A DNA stretch of 47,426 bases from CAYRFE01 sp964539615 (GCA_964539615.1 CAZIJP010000004.1:1-47426), one strand, 5' to 3'; counted from the stretch's first letter, positions 7,944-16,564 are shown. Translations and numbers: made by a program. The notes: a model not told the origin generated them from the sequence alone.

Positions 7944-9806
7944 TCAATTCCCCGGTTTAATGGCTTTTACCGGACATGTCTGAATACATGAGCCGTCGCC
8001 GATACACAGATCCGTGTTGACTACTACAGAACCGTTTTCCTGCCGCTGAAATGTAGGGCATGCGAAAGATTCGACACATACATGGGACCGGTCACACATT
8101 GAAGCATCTATCGCAACATGCTTCCGTTTAAAGTCCGGCTTTCTCGCTTGCTCCCGCATATATTTCAACATGCAGGGATGCCGCGCAATGATGACCTTAA
8201 ACCCTTCTTCATTCATGGCTTCGGTAAGCATCTGGGTCAGTTTCGCCTGACTATATGTATCAATCTCGCGAATATTGGTCACACCAAGCCCTTCAAGCAC
8301 ACGGCGTATCGGAATGGCATCCACGATCTCATTGGCGTTATGCCCGGTTCCTGGATGGTCTTGATGGCCTGTCATCGCAGTTGTACCGTTTTCCATAACA
8401 ATCAGTGTGAAATTATGCTTATTGAATACAGCATTCACGATACCGGGCAAACCCGCGTGAAAAAACGTTGAATCGCCGAGAAATGCAATCACTTTTCGCG
8501 TGTCATTAAAAAGCGTAATTCCTGCCGCAGTTCCACAAGAATGCCCCATACACAATAAGACCTGCCCTATCTGATACGGCTCCAAATACCCAAGCGTGTG
8601 ACATCCGATATCGCCGACCGTGATCTCAGTTCCTTTTAATGCTTTTTTTATTGCATGAAACGCCGACCGATGCCCGCACCCGGGGCACATCTGTGCCGGT
8701 CGGGGAGGCAATGATTCTTTCTGCACTGAGTCAACGGTATGTAACGCATCCGGCCATGTTCGCGCCAGTATCATCTGAACTTTTTCTGCCGTATATTCGC
8801 CCACCCAATCTTCGCGATCAAGCTTTCCCGTAATTTTCGTGGTTATTTTTTCTTCAAATGCCATCATTTTGATATCCCGCTCCAACACATCGTCAAGCTC
8901 TTCCAGTATTTTCACTTCTTCATGTTTATGGAGAAATTCAATTACTTTTTTCCGCGGCAACGGATACGGAATATCCAGTTTTAGAATATCATAGCGAATC
9001 CCCTGACCGGTCATGACGTCCATCATTGAAAGATATGGCATCCCCGCAGTAATTATTCCTCGCGCAGTGGATTGTTGTACGATCACGGAATCCTTGCGGG
9101 TTTCTGCATAGAGCGCGATCTGCGATAGCCGTTCCAATGCTTTTCGTTTCATCGGATAAACGCTTTTTGTTATAGGGATGTACGGACCGTTCTTAACATC
9201 AAACCGCGGAGTTCTGTCAGCACTCGTTACGTCAAGCGCTCTAAAAACGACTTTTTGCTTTGCATGGCAGACATGTGTTGTAAGCCGTACAATGATCGGC
9301 ATTTTATACTGTTGCGATAACGTTGCAGCTTCACAGAACATATCGTATGCTTCCTGCGGAGTGGCCGGTTCGAAGATCGGAGTATAACTTAACCGCGCGA
9401 TATGGCGATTGTCTTGTTCATTTTGAGATGAATTCGCACCGGGATCATCCCCGAGTATGATCACCATACCGCCGATCAACTCCATGTGCGATAATTGAAC
9501 GAATGAATCCGACGCAACATTCAATCCGACGCTTTTGAAAAACACACATGATAAATGACCATTCACCGATGCCCCGAATGCCACCTCAGTTGCAACCTTT
9601 TCATTCGTCGAAAATTCAAAATAAAAAGGTCGCTTATCGTGGTCGATTGTGAAAATCGCTGTTGCTATCTCGGGAGTCGGTGATCCTGGATATGAAGTAA
9701 CGACCTGCACGCCGCTTTCTATCATCGCACGTACCAGAGCCGTATTACCGATCACGATCTCGTCCATAGCCATTTTATTGAGTAACATTTCACCCATATT
9801 TTTCAT
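7944..9806 (-). CDS. iorA: Indolepyruvate:ferredoxin oxidoreductase, alpha subunit
   Basis: A 620-residue TPP enzyme. Domain order: pyrimidine-binding TPP domain at the N-terminus (SYPGSPTPEIA near residue 40), a transketolase C-like domain in the middle, the CPGCGHRSAF motif, the TPP/Mg2+ motif GDSTFFHAGL to ENGTTAMTG, and a C-terminal ferredoxin-like domain. The latter is odd: the two clusters read CDRSHVCVESFACP (571-584) and CIGDGSCIQTCP (601-612), so the second cysteine of each is replaced, by Ser574 and Asp604. Each cluster keeps three cysteines, suggesting [3Fe-4S] or Asp/Ser-ligated [4Fe-4S] centres. The start is set by an AAGGAG site. It is followed at once by iorB. Confidence 0.93.
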   Translation of the reverse strand: MKNMGEMLLNKMAMDEIVIGNTALVRAMIESGVQVVTSYPGSPTPEIATAIFTIDHDKRPFYFEFSTNEKVATEVAFGASVNGHLSCVFFKSVGLNVASDSFVQLSHMELIGGMVIILGDDPGANSSQNEQDNRHIARLSYTPIFEPATPQEAYDMFCEAATLSQQYKMPIIVRLTTHVCHAKQKVVFRALDVTSADRTPRFDVKNGPYIPITKSVYPMKRKALERLSQIALYAETRKDSVIVQQSTARGIITAGMPYLSMMDVMTGQGIRYDILKLDIPYPLPRKKVIEFLHKHEEVKILEELDDVLERDIKMMAFEEKITTKITGKLDREDWVGEYTAEKVQMILARTWPDALHTVDSVQKESLPPRPAQMCPGCGHRSAFHAIKKALKGTEITVGDIGCHTLGYLEPYQIGQVLLCMGHSCGTAAGITLFNDTRKVIAFLGDSTFFHAGLPGIVNAVFNKHNFTLIVMENGTTAMTGHQDHPGTGHNANEIVDAIPIRRVLEGLGVTNIREIDTYSQAKLTQMLTEAMNEEGFKVIIARHPCMLKYMREQARKPDFKRKHVAIDASMCDRSHVCVESFACPTFQRQENGSVVVNTDLCIGDGSCIQTCPVKAIKPGN

Positions 9807-9879
9807 AATTTCTCCTTAGTAAGACACGAGGATGATTTTCCAATAACTTGCGAAAATCTTTTCAACGCAGTGCCTCTCG

Positions 9880-10425
9880 TCAGTTAAAATAATCATTTTT
9901 TTTCACTGTGCATGCCGTCACATAGAGGATCTGAATACCCGTGTTGTCATTTACTGTCATACCGTTCCATTCTTGTTTGACCACGCTAACAACCGAATAG
10001 GTCATTTCAAGCGATGGGATTTTTCTGCTCCTTACCAACTCCATTGCGTTATTCATCGCAGCTTTAACAGAGGGGTCTGCCCCGACAAATATATACGCGC
10101 GCATAGCATTAATCGCAGGTTGCACACCGGGAGCCCCGCATGAGAAAATATCGCCGTACTCGGCATGCAATGTATCCGCAACGGTAATATCCATGGTTGT
10201 TACAAAAGCATCCCCGCTAAATGTTCCCTCTGCACGGCCTTCATCTTTAAAGAGAAAACCTGCTGTTATCGGCTCTGATAATGTTCCTACAATTGTATGC
10301 CCGCCGGCAGTTAGGGTGATCGAAGTTCCGTTGACGTTAATACCGGTATCCTGCTTTCTGCCGCATGCATTCAATCCCAGAATAACCATGATAAAAACAA
10401 GTATTATTCTCGAAGGTTGGGACAT
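9880..10425 (-). CDS. Lipoprotein of unknown function
   Basis: A 181-residue lipoprotein: basic start, hydrophobic core, lipobox LNAC, then a polar mature part with predicted beta-rich character (TSITLTAGGHTIVGTLSEP). I do not recognise a named domain. The start was placed at the ATG at 10425, not the GTG two codons earlier, because an AGGAGG site sits 5 nt before it. It has a good promoter of its own. The mature part contains several cysteines (FSCGAPG, ACTVKK) that could form a disulfide in the periplasm. It is separate from iorAB, 73 nt upstream of iorA in the same direction, with no terminator visible in between. Confidence 0.7.
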   Translation of the reverse strand: MSQPSRIILVFIMVILGLNACGRKQDTGINVNGTSITLTAGGHTIVGTLSEPITAGFLFKDEGRAEGTFSGDAFVTTMDITVADTLHAEYGDIFSCGAPGVQPAINAMRAYIFVGADPSVKAAMNNAMELVRSRKIPSLEMTYSVVSVVKQEWNGMTVNDNTGIQILYVTACTVKKNDYFN

Positions 10426-10450
10426 ATGCACCTCCTGTCATTTAGTACAT

Positions 10451-10479
10451 ATAATAGACTGTTTTTGTAATTATGTAAA
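10451..10479 (-). promoter_or_regulatory. Promoter of the 181-residue lipoprotein gene
   Basis: Minus strand: -35 TTTACA (10479-10474), 17-nt spacer, -10 TATTAT (10456-10451). Transcription would start about 20 nt before the ATG. The rest of 10480-10685 shows no gene. Confidence 0.5.
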
Positions 10480-10685
10480 TACGAATCAGGTTTTCGTCTT
10501 TGTTAACAGACCACAGAACATAACTATGATAATATACCAAACATTCCCGAGTCTTTTTACCGTATTGAATCAAAAAACTTACAATCGTCAGATCTTAAAA
10601 ATATGACATACCGCAGAATATCTCATATGCGATTCATAAAACACAACGAAGCCGTTCTGATTGCCGATAGTAACGTCGGAATAAT

Positions 10686-11192
10686 TTACCGTTTTTTCCC
10701 GAAGGAAAAATGCATCTGCATGATGACCCATTTCCCCTTTTGTTTTTCCAGAACTCCCGTCCAACGTACATTTTCCCAATTTGCAGGGTGTCCATCCCAT
10801 TCATTATAATCGTTTAAGATACAATAATACCATGCGACATTTCCTTTTTCAGCAATAGTTATTTTCAAATCTTTAATTTCGTATGAAAGCGCTTTGAATT
10901 TCGGGTTCATAAAAATAATATCCACGGTTTCTGAAACAAATTGGGGCATTCCCCGCACGCAACTTCCCTCTTCCGGATTGAGAATAAAAAGGTCATCGGA
11001 TTGAACCATACTGCTCAAAAGCATTTCCTTATCTTTGTTTTTTGCCCAACCGATATTACTGTGAATAACTTTGGTGATCGCGTCGATCTCTTTTTGCATA
11101 CCATCCCCTTTTTTTATAGTTAGCTTCGAAGATACACAACCGTTTCCCGCAAATGCAACACAGAGAACCATGATAATGATACACCATTTCAT
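10686..11192 (-). CDS. SnoaL/NTF2-like-fold lipoprotein
   Basis: A 168-residue lipoprotein (lipobox GNGC after a hydrophobic core). The mature part resembles the SnoaL-3/DUF4440 branch of the NTF2-like superfamily: an N-terminal helix (MQKEIDAITKVIHSNIGWAKNKD), a strand-loop SSMVQSDDLFIL, and the typical closing strands with RWTGVLEKQKGKWVIMQMHFS. Members of this fold bind small hydrophobic ligands or act as enzymes, but no catalytic residue set can be identified here. The start is supported by AAGGAGG. The gene stands alone, divergent from the ffs-dnaX unit. Confidence 0.75.
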   Translation of the reverse strand: MKWCIIIMVLCVAFAGNGCVSSKLTIKKGDGMQKEIDAITKVIHSNIGWAKNKDKEMLLSSMVQSDDLFILNPEEGSCVRGMPQFVSETVDIIFMNPKFKALSYEIKDLKITIAEKGNVAWYYCILNDYNEWDGHPANWENVRWTGVLEKQKGKWVIMQMHFSFGKKR

Positions 11193-11444
11193 ATTCCCTC
11201 CTTAATCTATATCTTAAATGTAACACATTCTGGCGCGTATTGCAATATATATTATACTTTATGAAGTGATTATGAAAATTAATCGCACCGTTTTGCTGTC
11301 ATCGCGGTATTAGTAAGCGCACCTGCCATTGTGTAATTATTATTTCTTTACTAGTTGGCAACGCGAAGCATGCTACGAGATATTCTATTTTAATCGGTTG
11401 TGATAATGCAGGAAAAACTCGCAATAAATATGGCAGAAATCTCA

Positions 11445-11472
11445 TTGACATTTAGCCATTATTACGTATACT
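11445..11472 (+). promoter_or_regulatory. Strong promoter of ffs (SRP RNA)
   Basis: Consensus -35 TTGACA (11445-11450), 16-nt spacer, -10 TATACT (11467-11472). The expected start is at about 11479, just before the closing helix of the SRP RNA. The rest of the 11193-11444 gap shows no gene. Confidence 0.8.
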
Positions 11473-11486
11473 CATTTCTGCAAAAT

Positions 11487-11622
11487 CGTACCTGTTTCGG
11501 GTACTTCTTTTGGGTCTTTATCAACGTTATGTTGTGAACCCCGCCAGGTCCGGAAGGAAGCAACGGTAGCAGCCTCTGATGTGTGATAAGGGTGCCTGAC
11601 TGAAGTATCCTAAAGAGGTACG
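11487..11622 (+). ncRNA. ffs: Signal recognition particle RNA (4.5S-like)
   Basis: The invariant domain IV loop is present (CCAGGTCCGGAAGGAAGCA at about 11555), where Ffh binds and the GGAA tetraloop activates SRP GTPases. The 5' segment CGTACCT at 11487 and onward through TACTTC pairs over 21 nt with the 3' segment 11602-11622 with only a few mismatches or G-U pairs, closing a hairpin of about 136 nt; an inner helix pairs GGTCTTTATCA with TGATAAGGGTGCC. This is the small bacterial type without the Alu domain. It cooperates with Ffh and FtsY (not in the window) in co-translational targeting. The 3' helix ends 8 nt before the dnaX ATG. Confidence 0.9.
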
Positions 11623-11630
11623 GGAGGCAT

Positions 11631-13217
11631 ATGACATATCTTGCAATAGCACGAAAATATCGTCCGCAAAATTTTTCCGAAGTTATCGGTCAAGGGCATA
11701 TCGTGCAAACATTATCAAATGCCATCTCGGCAAGCCGCATTGCTCATGCATATGTTTTTATCGGCCCGCGAGGAGTCGGTAAAACGTCTATCGCTCGTAT
11801 TTTTGCGAAATCACTCAATTGCGAAAAAGGCCCTACGGCCACTCCCTGCGGCGAATGTGCATCCTGCAACGGCATTACGGACGGCAATGCTATCGACTAT
11901 TTTGAAATCGATGCCGCATCCAACAGCAAGGTCGATGAGACGCGTGTTCTTATCGAGAACGCACAATATCTTCCAACGCACTCCCGCTATAAGATCTATG
12001 TCATCGATGAGGTGCACATGCTCAGCACAGCCTCATTCAATGCATTATTAAAAACACTGGAAGAACCGCCACCGCATGTCATCTTTATCCTTGCCACGAC
12101 CGAAGCGCATAAAATCCCCGAGACCATTCTTTCACGGTGCCAACGTTTTATTTTCAGGAGAATGTCACTAGACGATATCACCCATCAATTGGCACAGATA
12201 GCGGAGTCGGAAGGCAAGACCATTACGGCTGACGCCCTTTTCATGATCGCGCAAGCTTCCGACGGCAGCATGCGTGACGCCCAATCGTTACTTGATCAGA
12301 TCATGGCATATGCCGATAAAGACATCGATGAAAATCACGTATCAATGCTGACCGGCGCTTTTGAGGAAAAAATTGCACGTCAATTGATAACGATGCTCAA
12401 TTCATCGTCATATGCCGACATCATAGCCTATATCGGCGAATGTGAGGCTCAGGGCATTGATTACAAAAATATATTCACAAAATTATCGACATTATTTCGT
12501 GATATCCTGGTATCCCGCTCGACCGGCAACAGCACGATCCTTTTTCATGCGGCTCAGGCAGATTGGCTCAAAAATACAGCTGCATTGTTTCCCGAACGGA
12601 ATCTCGTTATAATCAGCGACATCTTGACCGATGCACTCGGGAAGATCCGCTATATTGCCGAAAAACGAATATTCTTTGAAATGACCTTATATAAGATAAG
12701 CAATATTGACCACTTGTTCGCAGTATCTTCACTCGCTGTATCAGTATCGGCGCAGCCCTCAGTTGATACAAAAAACACTCTTCAACAGAAAACAGTTGAG
12801 ACAAAAACCGTTCCGGCCCAAACCGTTACCGAACAAACCGTAGATCCATCTGACTGGAAGACAAAGATACTCAATGCGGCAAATACCGCAAACGAGATCC
12901 TCGTTCCGCTGTTAGAGCGTGCCACCATAAAAATGAATTCCAAAGGCACTCTTTTTGTCGGCTGGGAAACCAATTATATGTATCAACGCGGTATCACGAA
13001 AGAAACAGAGATTCGATCCGTTATTGAATCGGTCGCTCCCGGCATATCGGTCAAACTTTTTGATATTTCGAGTCTTACTAAGACAGATGCACCGCAAGAT
13101 CTACAAAACGGTAAAAATGCCGTTTATGATAATTCGTCAAATGAAGTCGATGATAAGATATATAAAATTCGCGATTCACTTAACGGCAATATAATAGGCC
13201 AAACCAAGGAGGATTGA
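11631..13217 (+). CDS. dnaX: DNA polymerase III subunit gamma/tau
   Basis: A 528-residue clamp-loader ATPase. Walker A GPRGVGKT at 45-52, the zinc module with Cys64, Cys73, Cys76 and Cys79, Walker B VIDEVHMLS near 125, the sensor-1 region (FILATTEAHKIP) and SRCQRF arginine-finger motif are all present. Domain III follows to about 360; the C-terminal 160 residues are divergent, starting with a Val/Thr/Gln-rich linker near 380, and probably bind the polymerase as in tau. The start is set by GGGAGG, which directly follows the SRP RNA. It is followed by ybaB and recR, the usual bacterial order. No slippery A-run frameshift signal for a short gamma was seen. Confidence 0.96.
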   Translation: MTYLAIARKYRPQNFSEVIGQGHIVQTLSNAISASRIAHAYVFIGPRGVGKTSIARIFAKSLNCEKGPTATPCGECASCNGITDGNAIDYFEIDAASNSKVDETRVLIENAQYLPTHSRYKIYVIDEVHMLSTASFNALLKTLEEPPPHVIFILATTEAHKIPETILSRCQRFIFRRMSLDDITHQLAQIAESEGKTITADALFMIAQASDGSMRDAQSLLDQIMAYADKDIDENHVSMLTGAFEEKIARQLITMLNSSSYADIIAYIGECEAQGIDYKNIFTKLSTLFRDILVSRSTGNSTILFHAAQADWLKNTAALFPERNLVIISDILTDALGKIRYIAEKRIFFEMTLYKISNIDHLFAVSSLAVSVSAQPSVDTKNTLQQKTVETKTVPAQTVTEQTVDPSDWKTKILNAANTANEILVPLLERATIKMNSKGTLFVGWETNYMYQRGITKETEIRSVIESVAPGISVKLFDISSLTKTDAPQDLQNGKNAVYDNSSNEVDDKIYKIRDSLNGNIIGQTKED

Positions 13218-13220
13218 ACC

Positions 13221-13535
13221 ATGTTCGGTGGACAAAATATGAAACAGATCATGAAACAAGCTCAAAAAATGCAACAAAAGATCCAAGAAGAACAAAAAAA
13301 ACTTGAAACTGAAACCATTGATGCCCAAGCCGGCGGAGGCATGGTCAAAGTTGTCGTAAACGGTAAAAAAGAGATTCTGTCTCTCGTAATTGATAAAGAG
13401 GTCGTAAACCCTGATGACACCGAGATGCTTCAGGATATGATCATTGCCGCTGTTAATGAAGCAATGAAGAAAATGGACGAACTGTCATCACAACGTTTGG
13501 AAGATATTGCGGGGCCATTTGCAGGCATGCTATGA
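13221..13535 (+). CDS. ybaB: Nucleoid-associated protein YbaB/EbfC
   Basis: A 104-residue DNA-binding protein of the YbaB/EbfC family, with the coiled-coil start (MKQIMKQAQKMQQKIQEEQKKL), the conserved AGGGMVKVVVNGKKEILSL hairpin, and the C-terminal helix ending in the usual AGPFAGML. The dimer binds DNA as tweezers and affects nucleoid structure. It follows dnaX by 3 nt, with an AAGGAGG site spanning the dnaX stop, and overlaps recR by 4 nt (ATGA). The dnaX-ybaB-recR order is conserved widely in bacteria. Confidence 0.95.
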   Translation: MFGGQNMKQIMKQAQKMQQKIQEEQKKLETETIDAQAGGGMVKVVVNGKKEILSLVIDKEVVNPDDTEMLQDMIIAAVNEAMKKMDELSSQRLEDIAGPFAGML

Positions 13536-14122
13536 TCCAATCGGTAGAAACGGTTATCGGCCTTTTAAAAACATTTCCCGGCATCGGGGAGAAAAGCGCC
13601 CGTCGCATGGCATATCACTTACTGAAACAGGATCACGGGCAGCTTGACCGTTTCGCTCAAGCTTTTCAAATGCTATCGATAATTCATCCCTGCCCGACTT
13701 GCGGCAGATTTACTGATAATGAAAGGTGCGACATTTGTACATCGTCTGCCCGCGAACATACAAAGCTTTGTATTGTTGAGGATTTTTATGATGCTGAAGC
13801 TATTGAAGCCACAGCCATCTTCAACGGCATCTACCATATTCTCGGCGGGAGGATTTCGCCTTCAGAAGGAATTTTTGCCAAAGACCTTTCAATAGACAAA
13901 CTACTGCGTCGCATCAGTGATGAAAATATATCTGAAGTGATCATTGCCACAAACCCTACTCTTGAAGGAGAAGCTACCGCCCATTATTTGACAGAGCAAT
14001 TACGTCCCAAGCATATTGCAGTGAGCCGTTTAGCGATAGGACTACCAATCGGAGGGGAACTGGGAGTTCTCAACCCGATGACCATAAAAAATTCATTTCA
14101 AAATCGTCATACCGTTCAATGA
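13532..14122 (+). CDS. recR: Recombination mediator RecR
   Basis: A 196-residue RecF-pathway protein. It has the N-terminal helix-hairpin-helix (FPGIGEKSARRMAYHLL, residues 15-31), the four-cysteine zinc finger (CPTC and CDIC, near 54-70), the Toprim domain (LCIVEDFYDAEAIEA) and the C-terminal Walker-B-like end (VSRLAIGLPIGGELG). RecR rings load RecA on gapped DNA with RecO. The ATG lies in the ybaB stop (ATGA). Its stop is separated by 1 nt from the convergent stop of the TIR-like gene, with no intervening terminator. Confidence 0.96.
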   Translation: MIQSVETVIGLLKTFPGIGEKSARRMAYHLLKQDHGQLDRFAQAFQMLSIIHPCPTCGRFTDNERCDICTSSAREHTKLCIVEDFYDAEAIEATAIFNGIYHILGGRISPSEGIFAKDLSIDKLLRRISDENISEVIIATNPTLEGEATAHYLTEQLRPKHIAVSRLAIGLPIGGELGVLNPMTIKNSFQNRHTVQ

Positions 14123-14123
14123 C

Positions 14124-14645
14124 TTAATTCTGCACATTTGACATTTTCTTTCCTGTTATCCAATGTACTATTTCCTTTTTCCCGTCGTCATACATCCAAT
14201 CGTAAATATCATAACGGCCAAAAACGCTAACATCGATTCCGCCAGGCACTGTAAAAGAATTATTTACCATAGGATTTAATCCGCGATAATCTCTGATCCC
14301 ATCGATCTCAATATTATGGATAGTCACACCGGTAAAATCATTGTTATGCTTAAAACTTTCGCGCAGAGCAAATTGCACATCAGGATTCTTTGCGGTGTCT
14401 CTACCGATTAAAACCAATGATACCGTTGTAAAAATATGTTGCCGATATATCCAATAACGAAACTTTTCATGATCATGCAAATAATCATGATTCTCGTTAT
14501 CGAATAGACCATGAATGACTATTGAATCATCAGCTCGTAATGCTTCATAGACAATTTTTGCCCTATCGTAATCTCTGATATAATCATAGATAAAAAGCAC
14601 ATGAGTTTTTGTCGATACAGTAGATTTATTCATAATGCCGATCAT
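14124..14645 (-). CDS. TIR-like (MTH538/ThsB-type) domain protein
   Basis: A 173-residue cytoplasmic protein. The sequence runs HVLFIYDYIRDYDRA (first strand and loop), GLFDNENHDY, FRYWIYRQHIFTTVSLVLIG and RESFKHNNDFTGVTIHNI, then RGLNPM and YDIYDWMYDDGKKEIVHW. This order matches the MTH538 TIR-like family, to which the Thoeris defence sensor ThsB belongs. In ThsB the segment after the VLIG strand reads WVxYEI, with a Glu thought to be catalytic; here it is PDVQFAL, so Trp is Asp and Glu is Ala. No ThsA-like effector is nearby. The start at 14645 follows AAGGAGGT; an upstream ATG at 14669 lacks one. It could be an inactive sensor, or a TIR-fold protein with another job. Confidence 0.75.
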   Translation of the reverse strand: MIGIMNKSTVSTKTHVLFIYDYIRDYDRAKIVYEALRADDSIVIHGLFDNENHDYLHDHEKFRYWIYRQHIFTTVSLVLIGRDTAKNPDVQFALRESFKHNNDFTGVTIHNIEIDGIRDYRGLNPMVNNSFTVPGGIDVSVFGRYDIYDWMYDDGKKEIVHWITGKKMSNVQN

Positions 14646-14757
14646 AACAAAAACCTCCTTAAAAAGCACTTTACCTTTTCATTGAGATTACGTATAGATA
14701 CATTCGGATGAAATGATATTTTTTAAGGATAGATAACGAATGAATACGGCCAAAACG

Positions 14758-15522
14758 TTATTCAATAGTCGAATGTTTCATAGAAAAATGCTTTTTGAAT
14801 GTATCGGCGTACGAACGCGTCAAATGGATCTGCGTTTGCTGTTTATCGTTCATTATAATGATAGTGTTCCAAAAATCATGTTTCATTTTACCTATCTTCG
14901 GTATTGCAATGATACACTTTCTGCTGACTCGAATAAAATACTCAGGATCAAGGATCTTCTCAAGTTCTGTCAGCGTTGAATCACAATAATAGGATTGATC
15001 ATAAGTATACAACTTGATATAGCGGTCCTCAGCTTGAAAATAGAATACATTTTCATATGAAATAAAATAATTTTCGTGTAATGCGTCAGTTACTTGAAAA
15101 ACACGAGGATAATTCTGTTGTTGGCGATATGAAGCTAGAAAATGGTGTAATCTGTCTTCAAAATTAGACAGGTTGGACTTTGCCTTTGTAACGGCTTGCT
15201 CAAGGCGTTCCTTAGTCACCGGTTTCAGGATATAATCAATCCCATTCACTTCAAACGCCTTCACGGCATAATTATCATAAGCCGTTATAAATATAATAAC
15301 CGGTTTTACCTGTAAATGCCCGATAACATCAAATCCGTTCATTTCCGGTAATTGAATATCTAAAAACACAATATCGGGATTTTTTTGATTTATTTCTGCG
15401 ATAGCGGCAGTACCTGTATTTGCATGTCCGATTACTGCAATATCAGGCATATTTTTTAAATACAGTGTTAATATCTCGCGCGCACTGTCTTCATCTTCAA
15501 CGATTACTGCTTTGTGTATCAT
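14758..15522 (-). CDS. LytTR-family response regulator
   Basis: A 254-residue transcription regulator. The receiver domain (1-120) has the acidic pair (Glu9, Asp10), phospho-acceptor Asp55 in IVFLDIQLPEMNG, and the conserved Lys in ILKPV. Residues about 140-250 form a LytTR DNA-binding domain (YFISYENVFYFQAEDRYIKLYT, then YFIRVSRKCIIAI). The gene overlaps the upstream histidine kinase by 26 nt and has a GGAGGT site inside it, so both are made together. LytTR regulators bind paired direct repeats and usually control surface, competence or metabolic genes. The target is not identifiable here. Confidence 0.93.
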   Translation of the reverse strand: MIHKAVIVEDEDSAREILTLYLKNMPDIAVIGHANTGTAAIAEINQKNPDIVFLDIQLPEMNGFDVIGHLQVKPVIIFITAYDNYAVKAFEVNGIDYILKPVTKERLEQAVTKAKSNLSNFEDRLHHFLASYRQQQNYPRVFQVTDALHENYFISYENVFYFQAEDRYIKLYTYDQSYYCDSTLTELEKILDPEYFIRVSRKCIIAIPKIGKMKHDFWNTIIIMNDKQQTQIHLTRSYADTFKKHFSMKHSTIE

Positions 15523-16543
15523 ACGGCACCTCCATGATGACCTTCGTTCCGTGCGGGCTCAACGGGGAATATCGTAATTTCGCCTTACCACCGTAAGCAT
15601 ATTTTAGTCGTTCCTGAACATTATGCAATCCATATCCCTCTTTAGGATGTTCGGTATCGATACCTATACCATTATCACTCACAATAATCTCTAGGGTCAT
15701 GCCGTTACATGTAATATCAATAATAATGGTCCCGCCCTCGGGATTAGGGGCAATACCATGTATCACCGCATTTTCAGCAAGCACTTCTATAAGAAGCGGC
15801 ATTATCAGAAATTTTTTAATATTTTCATCTGATATGGCAATCGTATAATCCAGCCGTTTGCCAAAGCGAAGTTTTTCTATCTCAAGATAATCGCTAACAA
15901 TAGCCAATTCATCGTTTAAAGGGATAAATGTATCATCAGACAGTTGCAGAACTCTTCTGTACATATGAGCTAACCGCGTAACGATCTCCGCGATACCTTC
16001 CTGTTTATTATCCAATGCTTTTGCAATAATGACATTCAATGTATTATATAAAAAATGCGGATGGATACGTGATTGTAATATTTTCAAACGCGTCTCTATC
16101 TGGAGGCGATGTTTTTTTTCTTCATAACGGGCAGATTCAGTAATGTATAAGCGATATAAAGCATAAAGTCCTCCGCCTAATAATGTAAGGACCGCATTAT
16201 TTTGAACGATTTTTATTTTTTCATACCAATAATACTCTTCCCAAAATAAATACAGCAATACTTGTAATCCTGCTAAAGTACCGAGCACTACTGCAAGTAA
16301 AGTACCGGTAAACGTTATAAGCATCTTGAACAACGGAGAGATCTTTTTTTGTAGAAACGGATTAAATGCTCGATACTCTAAAAGAAGTATCAAAACAATG
16401 CCGTTCGTATATACACAGTAGCGTAACAGATATGCTAAAAACTTATACGATGTCGGTCCGGCAAGTGTTGTGATCAATGCTGCAAACAATGCAGCCAATT
16501 GAATCAATAAAAATCCAACCATTTTTTTATTAATGAATATCAT
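15497..16543 (-). CDS. LytS/YehU-type sensor histidine kinase
   Basis: A 348-residue membrane sensor. Four membrane segments lie in the first 130 residues (near 8-28, 36-56, 70-98 and 113-130) with hardly any extracytoplasmic domain, so it may sense within or near the membrane. The kinase core is of the His_kinase (PF06580) type with His163 in RIHPHFLYNTLN, followed by the HATPase domain with N-box LAENAVIHG and G-boxes DNGIGI and GYGLHNVQERL. It shares an operon with the LytTR regulator, whose ATG lies inside its 3' end, and follows the TPR protein gene by 21 nt. Confidence 0.92.
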   Translation of the reverse strand: MIFINKKMVGFLLIQLAALFAALITTLAGPTSYKFLAYLLRYCVYTNGIVLILLLEYRAFNPFLQKKISPLFKMLITFTGTLLAVVLGTLAGLQVLLYLFWEEYYWYEKIKIVQNNAVLTLLGGGLYALYRLYITESARYEEKKHRLQIETRLKILQSRIHPHFLYNTLNVIIAKALDNKQEGIAEIVTRLAHMYRRVLQLSDDTFIPLNDELAIVSDYLEIEKLRFGKRLDYTIAISDENIKKFLIMPLLIEVLAENAVIHGIAPNPEGGTIIIDITCNGMTLEIIVSDNGIGIDTEHPKEGYGLHNVQERLKYAYGGKAKLRYSPLSPHGTKVIMEVPYDTQSSNR

Positions 16544-16564
16544 TTTCGTCTGCCTGTTTCTGAA

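Noticed and set aside
7364..9806. Possibility that the missing IorA cysteines come from a frameshift
   Set aside because: The reading frame is continuous through both clusters and the flanking residues fit the family, so substitution is the better reading.
14740..14979. Plus-strand frame of 79 codons with AAGGAT before its ATG
   Set aside because: Lies antisense within the LytTR domain coding region, which is well conserved; product has no recognisable features.
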